Of a DNA stretch of 64,000 bases, positions 8,622-16,324 are shown piece by piece. Under the pieces are notes generated by a model. That model ran no database searches and was not told the origin of the DNA. It worked only from the letters and a program-made list of their open reading frames with translations. This stretch comes from Paenibacillus macerans. GTDB taxonomy: Bacteria > Bacillota > Bacilli > Paenibacillales > Paenibacillaceae. The translations under genes and the position numbers were made by a program. Within the stretch, counting starts at the first letter, position 1. Each line of letters begins with the position of its first letter. The stretch lies in the NCBI RefSeq assembly GCF_023715465.1, contig NZ_JAMBOE010000019.1, positions 1-64,000 of the forward strand, given 5' to 3'.

Positions 8622-8666
8622 AGTTGGAATCTTGATCAAAGGTTTTTAGGTGATGCTTCGAAGACA

Positions 8667-8693
8667 GTAACGGCGCATAACACTGTATTCACG
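8667..8693. repeat. Right copy of 27-bp inverted repeat (attC-like half site)
   Basis: GTAACGGCGCATAAC is followed by 4 variable bases and TATTCACG. It is the inverse of 7904-7930. A G/C-rich segment GCTGCGGGGCTACCACCCC follows at once and can fold. About 100 bp further, CACGAGTGTTAT (8781-8792) weakly resembles the missing partner half, as would be expected of an attC-type imperfect hairpin. Confidence 0.55.
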
Positions 8694-9125
8694 CTGCGGG
8701 GCTACCACCCCTTGGTTGTCAGATGTATAATCTAGGAAGAAGCTCAGACAACAAACGGCCCAGCCTAAGATAAGAGCTATCACGAGTGTTATTTATCCGA
8801 TCATTATGCCAAGCTGGTAAAGCAAGGTGGCAGTTTGGTCTTGTGAATCCCGGTCTTTCGAGGGAGAGCCGCTACAGAAATGTGGCGGCTGTTCCTGTTC
8901 CCCATTAGGTCCGGAAGGAAGAAGGAATCTATGATAAAGGAGAGGATTAACCCATCTGGTGGCGAAGTAATCCATAACGCAGCCACCAACATCCTTTGTG
9001 CCCCGTTCTCCCAAAGAATCAAACGGTGCATATTTTGCATGCTAGAATGCTATATTGATAGTAATAATGCAGGATCAGTTTAATTCTCGGATAAATAATC
9101 CTTACGAACGATTAGGAAAAAGGCT
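8694..9125. other. Gene-less stretch, origin unclear
   Basis: No frame here has a convincing ribosome site or recognisable domain. There is a small hairpin (AGCCGC to GCGGCT, about 8870-8893). A run at 8815-9010 has mid-range base composition and short open frames on both strands, which suggests decayed coding DNA, but I could not identify a family. Confidence 0.4.
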
Positions 9126-9280
9126 ATGGTAAACCAAACTTTGTTGATTCTTTTGCAGGAAGAGATGAAGATGGGGCTTAATACAATTCCAACCGTATTG
9201 AGGGCAGCAAACTGTCGGAGGATCAGACTCGTTACATTTTTGAAACGAATACGCTTAAATCTATCAAGAATGAGGATTGA
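9126..9280 (+). pseudogene. Remnant of a Fic family protein (N-terminal part)
   Basis: One frame starts MVNQTLLILLQEEMKMGL. After a frameshift and an apparent loss of about 15 codons, another frame continues YNSNRIEGSKLSEDQTRY to a TGA at 9278-9280. NSNRIEG followed by L-(S/T)-E-x-QTRYI is the conserved N-terminal segment of Fic/DOC AMPylase-family proteins. The catalytic HxFx(D/E)GNGR motif is gone. This is clearly a dead fragment inside the accessory patch. Confidence 0.75.
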
Positions 9281-9342
9281 ACATGCATGAAACCATGAGA
9301 TAAGCTGATCCTGAAGTTCGTTAGGTAATCTTTTCTAAGATA

Positions 9343-9388
9343 TAAAAAAACCTTCAGTTTGATTTTATTTTATATCACCCTGAAGGTT
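9343..9388 (-). terminator. Terminator of the SRPBCC gene
   Basis: CTGAAGGTT and AACCTTCAG (9349-9357 and 9380-9388) form a stem. Read on the minus strand it is followed by a run of seven Ts. Confidence 0.85.
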
Positions 9389-9444
9389 ACACAAACTTAT
9401 TTACGCTCTCATATTTTTATAATTATTGGAGAGAATAGGACTTT

Positions 9445-9900
9445 TTAAATCAATTTTCCCAAATAAATTGGAATCGCTGTTTCCCATGATACTATTTGTG
9501 CTATAAATTGCTCTTCTGAGAGATGGCTCAATATGTATTGGGTCCCGGCCGCAGTAAGCGCAGTATGAACATATTTCACCGTGCATTCAGTATCTTCACT
9601 TAATTGTCTGGTTGTTATGTTTATGACTGATACCAGCTGTCCGGGGGTAATTCTTACATATTCGACCTCCCTGCCGACGTCGTAAACGGAACATACCCAA
9701 ACGGTTTCAGGCATATTTTGCTGCGTGGTTGTAAATACACAATTCTTTTCAGCTATTCCCGATTTAGAATAAAGCATTGTGCTCTCCCAGTCGGAAATCC
9801 ACTTCTTTTCTGCTTCAGGGCAAAAGGCTTTAAAGACTGCCTGACAATCCCCCTTTACAAGGATAGTATGCGTGAACTTTTTTCGCAGTGCGTTTTTCAT
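9445..9900 (-). CDS. SRPBCC/START-like fold protein
   Basis: The 151-residue protein has the general pattern of the SRPBCC (Bet v1-like) superfamily. The N-terminal part is KFTHTILVKGDCQAVFKAFCPEAEKKW, the middle holds paired strands, and a helical C-terminus reads SHLSEEQFIAQIVSWETAIP. Such proteins bind hydrophobic ligands or act as helpers in resistance and metabolism; no catalytic residues can be named. The start follows AAAGGAGA. It is divergent from a MerR regulator across an intergenic region with a MerR-style palindrome, so it is probably the regulator's target. Confidence 0.65.
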   Translation of the reverse strand: MKNALRKKFTHTILVKGDCQAVFKAFCPEAEKKWISDWESTMLYSKSGIAEKNCVFTTTQQNMPETVWVCSVYDVGREVEYVRITPGQLVSVINITTRQLSEDTECTVKYVHTALTAAGTQYILSHLSEEQFIAQIVSWETAIPIYLGKLI

Positions 9901-9917
9901 ATGATTCTCCTTTCATG

Positions 9918-9938
9918 TTTTATATACTGAATATAAAA
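9918..9938. promoter_or_regulatory. Palindromic operator in the SRPBCC-merR intergenic region
   Basis: TTTTATAT, 5 nt and ATATAAAA form a perfect 8-bp inverted repeat between the divergent SRPBCC and MerR genes. MerR regulators bind such palindromes inside promoters with over-long spacers. I infer control of the SRPBCC gene and autoregulation. Confidence 0.55.
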
Positions 9939-9989
9939 CTATGAAGCTATAAACAGGTCAATATACATTTTGTTGAAAGGAGATTCAAT

Positions 9990-10523
9990 TTGTTAAGAAT
10001 AAGTGATTTATGCAAAATGTACAAAATATCAAGGAGCACCTTGCTCTATTATGATTCAATCGGATTACTCAAACCTGCGGAAAGAACAGGAGCAAATTAT
10101 CGACTGTATTCAGACAGTGATTCATTGCGGCTTGAGAGGATATTAAATTTCAGAAAAGCCGGAATACCATTGGAAGAAATTAAACATTTACTCGAATATG
10201 AAGAGATTGGCTATTATAAAATTCTTGTGGACAGATTTAACCAAATCAATAATGAAATCGAAAAATTAAAAGCACAGCAAAATTATATAGCAAGCATGTT
10301 AAAGAATAATGATCTCCTAAGAACCTCCGAACTGATAAATATGAGTACATGGATGATGCTCATGCGTTCATCCGGTTTTGATGAAGACCAATCAAAAAAA
10401 TGGCACATGCTTTTTGAGCAGATTTCGCCCTCGGAGCATACAATTTTCCTTGAAACATTGGGGTTGTCAAAGGGTGAGATTAATGAAATTAAAACATGGT
10501 CCAAAGGGCCACGCTTGACATAA
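9990..10523 (+). CDS. MerR family transcriptional regulator
   Basis: The 177-residue protein has an N-terminal winged helix typical of MerR (ISDLCKMYKISRSTLLYYDSIGLLKP, then NYRLYSDSD). A dimerisation helix follows (about 75-115), and an acidic helical C-terminal domain (HMLFEQISPSEHTIFLETLGLSKGEI) that would carry the effector function. No metal-binding cysteine pair is seen, so an organic ligand is more likely. The start is TTG at 9990 with GAAAGGAG at good spacing. It is divergent from the SRPBCC gene. The C-terminal residues after WSKG may be altered by a junction with the gene remnant downstream. Confidence 0.85.
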   Translation: MLRISDLCKMYKISRSTLLYYDSIGLLKPAERTGANYRLYSDSDSLRLERILNFRKAGIPLEEIKHLLEYEEIGYYKILVDRFNQINNEIEKLKAQQNYIASMLKNNDLLRTSELINMSTWMMLMRSSGFDEDQSKKWHMLFEQISPSEHTIFLETLGLSKGEINEIKTWSKGPRLT

Positions 10524-10567
10524 GGACGAGTTAATAAATGAGTATTTTTTAATAAAACTACAAGCTT

Positions 10568-10702
10568 TTCAACTCAAGTTTGGATGGAAACGTCAGGAGG
10601 GCCATCGACTTCCACAAGGGAGACGAGGAGGCGCTTAAGGAGCTAATCAGCGCTGCTGTTGCCTTAAATAAGTCCAGCCGCAAGACTTCCCGCAAGGGGT
10701 GA
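10568..10702 (+). pseudogene. C-terminal remnant, DUF1801/YdeI-like (tentative)
   Basis: The open frame reads DGNVRRAIDFHKGDEEALKE and continues LISAAVALNKSS to a TGA. It has no start and a stop immediately upstream. The RRAIDF-hkGDe-(x)-EALK-LI-x-AVALN pattern resembles the C-terminal end of small DUF1801-type proteins. The family call is from memory of the motif and is tentative; the truncation is directly visible. Confidence 0.45.
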
Positions 10703-10739
10703 GCTTCTCTGTAACAAGGGTTCGTGCCCGCTCGGGTTG

Positions 10740-10773
10740 AAAGACACGGAATTGTTCTTCCATGTCTTTTTGC
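10740..10773 (+). terminator. Rho-independent terminator
   Basis: AAGACACGGAA pairs with TTCCATGTCTT and is followed by TTTTTGCG. It closes the merR or remnant region before the DUF2087 gene. Confidence 0.75.
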
Positions 10774-10783
10774 GTTTCGGGAA

Positions 10784-10835
10784 TTGACAACCCGCCCTCA
10801 TTCGACTAGTATCTAATTTAATAAATATCTAATTT
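10784..10835 (+). promoter_or_regulatory. Promoter with direct-repeat operator for the DUF2087 gene
   Basis: TTGACA (10784-10789) lies 17 bp before TAGTAT (10807-10812). The decamer TATCTAATTT occurs twice, at 10810-10819 and 10826-10835, with a 16-bp period overlapping the -10 and start region. The direct repeats are placed like a repressor site. Confidence 0.55.
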
Positions 10836-10874
10836 CATATTCGTTAAATTTGTTGATTGAGGAGGACAAACATT

Positions 10875-11180
10875 TTGGATAATAATCATACGCGATTTAG
10901 AGACTCTGTCGTTAAAAATTTCTTTACATCCGAAGGACGGTTAAAAAGTATTCCCGTGCAACTTAAGAAGAAGCTTGTTGTACTGGAACAGCTAGTATCA
11001 AAGCTAGAGCCGGGACGAAAGTACAGCGAGAAGGAAATGAATGATTTTATTAAGGATTATCATGATGACTTTGCGACAATACGCAGGGAATTTATTATTC
11101 ACCAGTTCATGTTTCGGGAAAACCAAATTTACGAGCTAAACCCGCAAGAAATGTGGGTAAAATGGGATGAGCTTTCATGA
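10875..11180 (+). CDS. DUF2087 domain protein
   Basis: The 101-residue protein matches the DUF2087 pattern: an initial FFTSEGRLKSIPVQLKKKLVVLEQLVSKLEPGRKYS-type segment, then a helix, then FATIRREFIIHQFM. This domain is often found fused to ArsR-type winged helices in transcription regulators. Here it stands alone, without a DNA-binding N-terminus. The TTG at 10875 (MDNNHTRF) is chosen because GGAGGA ends 8 bases upstream; an earlier in-frame TTG would place the ribosome site inside the gene. Role unknown. Confidence 0.75.
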   Translation: MDNNHTRFRDSVVKNFFTSEGRLKSIPVQLKKKLVVLEQLVSKLEPGRKYSEKEMNDFIKDYHDDFATIRREFIIHQFMFRENQIYELNPQEMWVKWDELS

Positions 11181-11204
11181 CGGCGTTAGGCACTAAACCG
11201 GTAC

Positions 11205-12191
11205 TCATTTATGATCAGCGGCGAAGATAACTCCGGCCGATTCTCTCGCCGCTTGCACGATCTCCATGACTCTCCGGCTGTGCTCCAGCAATGACTCTGC
11301 GGCCTGCGTGTCCTGCTGGGCTATAATCCGCTCAAATTCCACGAACTCGTCATACATCCGATGCGCGTGATTTTTATGGTCTACTTTTTCCGGCTCTTGA
11401 CGCTGGAGGGTATAGGTATACGAATCGCAGATATTGGCCGGACTGTTCATCTGAATGCTGCCCTTGTCTCCTTGGATGCTGTAGAAGGCGGGAGTCGAGC
11501 TATCTTTGGCGCCGACGCATACGGCCTTAAAATGTCCGTAATCCAGCAGCAATACACCGGAAGTGTCGATACCCCGCTCTATATTGGCCATATATTGCAC
11601 ACGCTCCGGGCTGCCAAACAATCCGGTCACCCAGTGGATATTGTAAATGTTGATATCCATCAGCGCCCCGCCGGACATGGCCGGATCAAACGCGGGCAGC
11701 GTATTCCCTGCTTTAAATGCGTCATAACGGGAAGAATACTGGGAGAAGTTGCACTGCACTATTTTAATATCGCCAAGTAGTCCCACACGTTCTTTTAGCG
11801 ATTGGTAATTCGGCAGATGAATCGTTGTGACCGCCTCCAGCAGCATCAAACCGCGCTCACGAGCCAGCTTGTCCAACTCCAGAAACTCCCGCAAGTTAGA
11901 TGTAAAAGGCTTTTCGCAAATCACATGTTTGCCCTGCAGCAATGCCTTTCTGGCAAAAGAATAATGCAGATGATTGGGCAGTCCGATATAAACCGTATCC
12001 AAATCATCCTCCAGCATTTTGTCGTAATCCGTGTAAATCGCCGGAATCCGGTACTGCTGCTGTAAATGCTCCAGTTTCTCATAGCTTCTCGATGTGCCGC
12101 AGAGGGCGATGACGGAAAGGTTAGGAATCTCATGAATAAAACTCAACAAATCCAACACGATCTTACCCGCGCCCGCTATCCCCAGTTTCAT
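11205..12191 (-). CDS. Gfo/Idh/MocA family NAD(P)-dependent oxidoreductase
   Basis: The 328-residue protein has the N-terminal Rossmann nucleotide-binding motif GIAGAGKI (residues 4-11). The family's central signature lies in YIGLPNHLHY...GKHVICEKPF with Lys of EKP at about 95, which is the catalytic or NADP-site lysine. A C-terminal alpha/beta domain follows (SGGALMDINIYNIHWVTGLFG). These enzymes oxidise or reduce sugars and inositols. It is divergent from an RpiR-type sugar-phosphate regulator, which suggests a sugar-catabolic role under that regulator; the substrate cannot be named. The start is preceded by AAGGAGTG. Confidence 0.9.
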   Translation of the reverse strand: MKLGIAGAGKIVLDLLSFIHEIPNLSVIALCGTSRSYEKLEHLQQQYRIPAIYTDYDKMLEDDLDTVYIGLPNHLHYSFARKALLQGKHVICEKPFTSNLREFLELDKLARERGLMLLEAVTTIHLPNYQSLKERVGLLGDIKIVQCNFSQYSSRYDAFKAGNTLPAFDPAMSGGALMDINIYNIHWVTGLFGSPERVQYMANIERGIDTSGVLLLDYGHFKAVCVGAKDSSTPAFYSIQGDKGSIQMNSPANICDSYTYTLQRQEPEKVDHKNHAHRMYDEFVEFERIIAQQDTQAAESLLEHSRRVMEIVQAARESAGVIFAADHK

Positions 12192-12389
12192 CTTGTCCGC
12201 ACACTCCTTATCCTTTTAATTTAATGACTCCATTATAGGAACATAAACTCCCGCTCGTATAGAGACTGCCGCCAGAATGGTACATATGTTCAGCCGTGCC
12301 GATGGCGTTCCCCCTAATGCTGAACCAAAAGTTCATTTTCTATACTTCTGAGCGATGCCTTTGGTACAATAAATCTTGAGGTGGGTCTG

Positions 12390-13256
12390 GTGAAAATACT
12401 AACATCGTTGAAAGAAATGCGAGGTTTTACCCCTAACGAACAGAGCATTGCCGCCTATGTTCTGCTGCATCCGGAGAACTGCCTGTCCTTAAGCATCCAT
12501 GAGCTTGCCCGGGCCGCTTTTACCTCTCATTCCGCCGTGGTTCGTCTAACGCAAAAGCTCGGCTTAGCCGGATTTAAGGAATTCAAAATCAAACTTGCCC
12601 AGGAGCTGCAGCAGTCCCTTCAGCATATTTCCGGCGTAGATCCGAACTTGCCTTTCCTGGTTCATGAGTCTTCCATCCAGGTAGCCAAAGGTATGGCCGA
12701 ACTGATGAAGGAGACCATAGAGAAAACATTTGTTTTGCTGGACAATGAGTTGTTGAACCGGTCTGCCGAAATGCTGAACCGGGCGAAGCGGATTTTTATG
12801 TTTGCCTTGGGAGATTCTCAGATTCGTGCCCAAAGCTTTCAAAATAAACTGATTAAAATCAACAAATATGCCATTATTGCCACCGAACTGGCGGAATGGG
12901 CCCATCATACCGTGAATATGACTCCGGAGGATTGCGCCGTTTTTCTGACGTATCACAGTAAATCGCCCATTTATTTGAAAGCCGCCCGGCATCTCCAAAA
13001 TTCCGGAATCCCCATGCTGGCCATCACCTCTTCCGCCCGGAGTGAACTGGCCAAACTCAGTACGATTTGTATTCAGGTACCAAACGACGAGTTGTCCTAT
13101 GCCAAAATCGGTACTTTCTCTTCCCAGATCGCTTTTGAATATGTACTAAACGTGCTGTATTCCTGCATTTACAAAATCGACTATCCAACAAACAGACAAA
13201 CCGCACTCCAGTCGTTAACTGCATTTCGGGCGTTTGACATGATGCAGGATATTTGA
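12390..13256 (+). CDS. MurR/RpiR family transcriptional regulator
   Basis: The 288-residue protein has an N-terminal HTH_6 domain (about 1-77; SIHELARAAFTSHSAVVRLTQKLGLAGFKEFK) and a C-terminal SIS sugar-phosphate-binding domain (about 105-250; IFMFALGDSQIRAQSFQNKL...LTYHSKSPIYLKAARHL). This class senses phosphosugars. GTG at 12390 is preferred because GAGGTGG sits 6 bases upstream; a GTG at 12381 lies inside that ribosome site. The divergent oxidoreductase is the likely target. A terminator follows. Confidence 0.9.
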   Translation: MKILTSLKEMRGFTPNEQSIAAYVLLHPENCLSLSIHELARAAFTSHSAVVRLTQKLGLAGFKEFKIKLAQELQQSLQHISGVDPNLPFLVHESSIQVAKGMAELMKETIEKTFVLLDNELLNRSAEMLNRAKRIFMFALGDSQIRAQSFQNKLIKINKYAIIATELAEWAHHTVNMTPEDCAVFLTYHSKSPIYLKAARHLQNSGIPMLAITSSARSELAKLSTICIQVPNDELSYAKIGTFSSQIAFEYVLNVLYSCIYKIDYPTNRQTALQSLTAFRAFDMMQDI

Positions 13257-13326
13257 AACAGTGCGTTCCTCGCATAACAGCTGTCAGTTGTCGACAGACC
13301 ACTAGGTTTGTGCTATGGTAAATCAC

Positions 13327-13364
13327 AAGGCATTTCACTCCCGCCGGAGCGAGGTGCCTTTATT
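13327..13364 (+). terminator. Terminator of the RpiR gene
   Basis: AAGGCA ... TGCCTT closes a 34-nt hairpin with an inner CTCC/GGAG stem, followed by TATTA. The T-run is short, so strength is uncertain. Confidence 0.6.
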
Positions 13365-13503
13365 ACTATCATTCGATGAACCAAGGCGGTGATGTCATGG
13401 TGCTCTTTTTATCCCCCTGGCTGGGGGACGAAATCAATGTTCGCTGACGGATAGAGATTTTGGGAGCACAAAATATTATTGTAGAACAACAAGGAGTGTT
13501 GTA

Positions 13504-14094
13504 ATGATGAGAGCATGTTTTGCAGCGGAACAAAGATCACCCATGAACAGGTCGGGCCTAAAGCGCATGCGCCAAAGCGGACGCCTTCCGGGCGTAGTTA
13601 TGGGATTGAACCAAGAAAGCGACATGATTCATATTTCATCGCAGGAATTTCAACGTTGGATCAGAGGCGGAGGATCAGGGATGTTGGAGATTCAAATGGA
13701 AGGCTCCGAAACCATTCCTGTGCTGCTCGAAGGATTGCAGCGGGATGCTGTGACACGCGAATATATTCATGTGGATTTTCTCCGCGTAAAGACGGATGAA
13801 CTCGTTCGTGCGAAAGTAACGCTTGATTACACCGGTATCCCAAAAGGGACGAAACTGGGCGGTATCTTGCAGACGCAGAGCACATTCATCGAGGTCGAAG
13901 CATTGCCGCATCAGTTGCCGTCATCCATCAGCGTCGATATTAGCGAGCTGAATATTGGCGATTCACTTCTAGTCGGAAATGTAAAGCTTCCGCCCGAAGT
14001 AACGCTGCTGTCTTCGGAAAACGAACTGCTCCTTTCGATTGTCACTCCAAGGGTCCAGTCCGAGGAGACCGATGGCGAATCGGCGGGAAAATAA
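13504..14094 (+). CDS. ctc: 50S ribosomal protein L25 / general stress protein Ctc
   Basis: The 196-residue protein carries the N-terminal L25 5S-rRNA-binding domain (RSGLKRMRQSGRLPGVVMG, then HISSQEFQRWI) and the C-terminal TL5/Ctc beta domain (VEALPHQLPSSISVDISELNIGDSL). In Bacillus the homologue is a SigB-induced stress protein that binds the 50S subunit. The N-terminus is a little divergent from canonical L25, so it may be a second, stress-type copy. AAGGAGTG lies upstream of the ATG at 13504. The 140-bp upstream region contains a CCCCCTGGCTGGGGG hairpin; I could not assign a SigB promoter with confidence. Confidence 0.85.
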   Translation: MMRACFAAEQRSPMNRSGLKRMRQSGRLPGVVMGLNQESDMIHISSQEFQRWIRGGGSGMLEIQMEGSETIPVLLEGLQRDAVTREYIHVDFLRVKTDELVRAKVTLDYTGIPKGTKLGGILQTQSTFIEVEALPHQLPSSISVDISELNIGDSLLVGNVKLPPEVTLLSSENELLLSIVTPRVQSEETDGESAGK

Positions 14095-14104
14095 CGATAG
14101 ATAA

Positions 14105-14139
14105 GAAGATCAGGACACCGATGTCCTGATCTTCTTTTT
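14105..14139. terminator. Bidirectional terminator between ctc and the transketolase genes
   Basis: GAAGATCAGGACA and TGTCCTGATCTTC form a 13-bp perfect stem with a 4-nt loop, followed by TTTTTG on the plus strand. It serves ctc and, on the minus strand, probably the convergent transketolase operon. Confidence 0.9.
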
Positions 14140-14148
14140 GCCCTTTAA

Positions 14149-15111
14149 TCATCGAGCAACAACTTCTTCCGCCGCGCAGGCGATATCCTTTGCTGTGAGC
14201 TTATAGAACTCCTTCAAGTATTCGAGCTTGCCGACCTGGCCAAATTGTTCCCTGACGCCGATCCGCCGCATTCGGGTAGGGCAATGTTCGCTGAGCACCT
14301 CGGCCACGGCGCTTCCCAGTCCGCCGATCACGTTATGGTTTTCCGCCGTAACGACCGCTTTGGTTTTTTCGGCGTACTTCACGATTAAATCTTGATCAAT
14401 TGGTTTAATCGAGAACATATCGATCACTGACGCTTCGATGCCCTGCTCTTGCAGCAGGTCAGCCGCTTTTAAGGATTCCGCCACCATAATACCGCTGGCA
14501 ATAATGGTGACATCGCCTCCTTCACGCAGAACCTTGCCTTTCCCTGCTTCAAAGACCTCATTTTCAGGATACAGCTTTACTGCGTTTTTGCGGATCGTTC
14601 GGATGTAATGAATCCCGTGCTCTTTTTCAATCTTGCGAAGCAAGTAACGCAGCATGGTGGAATCGCTCACTTCATATACATGAGCGCCGGGAATCAGACG
14701 AACAAGGCCGAGATCTTCGAATGCCATATGTGTACCGCCGTTATGCTCAGCGGTTACTCCGGCATCAGACCCTAATATTTTTATATTCGTTTTTGCGTAA
14801 CCGCCTGAAATGAAAAGCTGGTCAAAGGTGCGGCGGGTAGCGAACTGGCCGAATGTATGGACATAAGGGATTCTTCCTGTAAGCGACAGGCCGGCTGCAA
14901 CCCCCATCATATTCGCTTCCATAATCCCGGTATTGATGATTTGCTCCGGAATCTCTTTGATAATTTTATTCGTGGAGATCGCGCTCATTAAATCAGCTTC
15001 CAAGCCGATGACATTGGGATTTGCCTTCGCCAGCTCCAATAACGTATTGGCATACATTTGACGCATTTCCACATTCTCTAATTCATAGTTTTTGGCACTT
15101 GCGTTCATCAT
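14149..15111 (-). CDS. Transketolase, C-terminal subunit
   Basis: The 320-residue protein corresponds to the pyrimidine-binding and C-terminal domains of transketolase. It contains the conserved glutamate context GIMEANMMGVAAGLSLTG, GSDAGVTAEHNGGTHMAFED, and a transketolase C-terminal domain (DVTIIASGIMVAESLKAADLL). Its start overlaps the stop of the N-terminal subunit by 4 bp, so the two chains are translationally coupled and should assemble into one thiamine-diphosphate enzyme. Split transketolases commonly accompany PTS sugar-acid loci. Here it ends the cluster that includes the ascorbate-type PTS, which points to channelling pentose phosphates from that sugar. Confidence 0.92.
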   Translation of the reverse strand: MMNASAKNYELENVEMRQMYANTLLELAKANPNVIGLEADLMSAISTNKIIKEIPEQIINTGIMEANMMGVAAGLSLTGRIPYVHTFGQFATRRTFDQLFISGGYAKTNIKILGSDAGVTAEHNGGTHMAFEDLGLVRLIPGAHVYEVSDSTMLRYLLRKIEKEHGIHYIRTIRKNAVKLYPENEVFEAGKGKVLREGGDVTIIASGIMVAESLKAADLLQEQGIEASVIDMFSIKPIDQDLIVKYAEKTKAVVTAENHNVIGGLGSAVAEVLSEHCPTRMRRIGVREQFGQVGKLEYLKEFYKLTAKDIACAAEEVVAR

Positions 15112-15959
15112 GACTCCACAGCCTTTCCAAGTTTAGTTTCCAATTCCGCAATTGCACTTAAAATAGCGGCTTCATCTGCTTCACTGGGACGAATATGATG
15201 GTTATCGGCCTTTTCTTCCAAATAAGGAACGCCTTGCCCTTTGACCGTATCTAAAATTATCGCAATCGGCTTATCTTTTTGCGCTTTTCCTTTTTCAATG
15301 GCTTCATAGATTTCCTGTAATGAACTGCCGTCTACCTTCATCGTGTAAAAACCAAAGGCATTAAACTTCTCCGCAAAATCCAGCGGATCAATAATATCCT
15401 TCGTCAAACCGTCCAGCTGCTTTTTATTGTCATCCACAAATACAAAGAGGTGATTCAGCTTATGATGTGCCGCGAATTGGAAAGCCTCCCAGCACTGCCC
15501 TTCGTTTAATTCGCCATCACCGACAATACAATAGGTGTAATTCTCTTTATTTGATAGTTTATGAGACAGAGCTACCCCAACAGCCGCCGAAATACCTTGA
15601 CCTAACGATCCTGTTGTCATATCAACGCCTGGTGTTAAATTTTTATCGGGATGCGAAGGGAGCTTCGTGCCATTCTGATTTAACGTATACAGAACTTCTT
15701 CGGGAAAATAGCCTTTAGCCGCCAAAGTGGCATACAGCCCCGGTCCGCCATGGCCTTTGGAGAGAATGAAATAATCACGGTCCTCCCATTTCGGGTTGGC
15801 CGGGTCCAGCTTCATCACCTCGCCATATAATACAGCCAGGGCCTCAACAATGGACAAGCTGCCGCCATAATGGCCAAAACCAAGGTGATGCAGCTCTTTT
15901 AATGTTTTTAAACGGACCTCATCACGAAACAATTCTAATTTTTGCAAATCCAAGCTCAT
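15108..15959 (-). CDS. Transketolase, N-terminal (thiamine diphosphate-binding) subunit
   Basis: The 283-residue protein contains the ThDP-binding half of transketolase. FGHYGGSLSIVEALAVLYG, SKGHGGPGLYATLA and the GDGELNEGQCWEAFQFA motif for Mg2+ and ThDP are all present. The start is ATG at 15959 with GGGAGGAAA upstream; an upstream in-frame ATG (16025) lies in the regulatory region. Upstream is a near-copy of the promoter region found before the PTS regulator gene, with a cre site, so both transcription units are probably controlled together. Confidence 0.92.
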   Translation of the reverse strand: MSLDLQKLELFRDEVRLKTLKELHHLGFGHYGGSLSIVEALAVLYGEVMKLDPANPKWEDRDYFILSKGHGGPGLYATLAAKGYFPEEVLYTLNQNGTKLPSHPDKNLTPGVDMTTGSLGQGISAAVGVALSHKLSNKENYTYCIVGDGELNEGQCWEAFQFAAHHKLNHLFVFVDDNKKQLDGLTKDIIDPLDFAEKFNAFGFYTMKVDGSSLQEIYEAIEKGKAQKDKPIAIILDTVKGQGVPYLEEKADNHHIRPSEADEAAILSAIAELETKLGKAVES

Positions 15960-16022
15960 TATAATTTCCTCCCTTTTGTATACCCGCGATACTGTCAACA
16001 AGACTGGAAGTACTTCCTGAAG

Positions 16023-16125
16023 CAATCATATATTAAATCGTTTTCAACATGATAAGTGATTGGGAACAAACGATGTTCAGAATAGAATGACAAAGTTGTG
16101 CTAAAGCTAGTTTTGGACAAAATCT
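16023..16125 (-). promoter_or_regulatory. Transketolase promoter region with cre site (near-copy of 20163-20268)
   Basis: About 103 bp align without large gaps to the region upstream of the PRD regulator gene, including the shared block GAACAAACGATG. On the minus strand TTGAAAACGATTTAA (16033-16047) fits the CcpA consensus WTGNAANCGNWNNCW with one mismatch. Shared sequence outside the cre implies a second shared site, most likely for the PRD regulator. Confidence 0.65.
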
Positions 16126-16244
16126 TGTTCCTGACCAACGAAAACGGACATCCCATTGGCAATAACCAAACCATCTACTTCTAAATCATGGGGCCATACG
16201 TCTCTGACTTCTTTCAACGTCCTTCCCGTTGCATTCTCACCTTT
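16107..16244 (-). pseudogene. Remnant of a HAD-family (Cof-type) phosphatase
   Basis: A 45-codon open frame without a start reads NATGRTLKEVRDVWPHDL and then DGLVIANGMSVFVG. The ATGR and IANG(M/A) elements with the intervening spacing are typical of Cof/HAD-IIB sugar phosphatases. The N-terminal DxD nucleophile motif and the C-terminal GDxxND motif are missing. Its 3' end runs into the duplicated promoter region, so the promoter copy probably replaced the rest of the gene. Confidence 0.6.
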
Positions 16245-16277
16245 CTAATTCAAATTAATGCTGCACTTAAAATTCAA

Positions 16278-16309
16278 GGGGTTGCTTCAGCGTTAACTGA
16301 AACACCCCC
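16278..16309 (-). terminator. Probable terminator after the EIIC gene
   Basis: On the minus strand GGGGTGTTTCAG and CTGAAGCAACCCC pair imperfectly around a 6-nt loop about 15 bp after the EIIC stop, followed by a broken T-rich stretch. It would separate the PTS operon from the transketolase unit. Confidence 0.55.
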
Positions 16310-16324
16310 CTGTGGGCTTAATCA

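Noticed and set aside
8793..9083. Short open frames on both strands as small genes
   Set aside because: No ribosome sites, no recognisable protein pattern, and they lie in a decayed patch.
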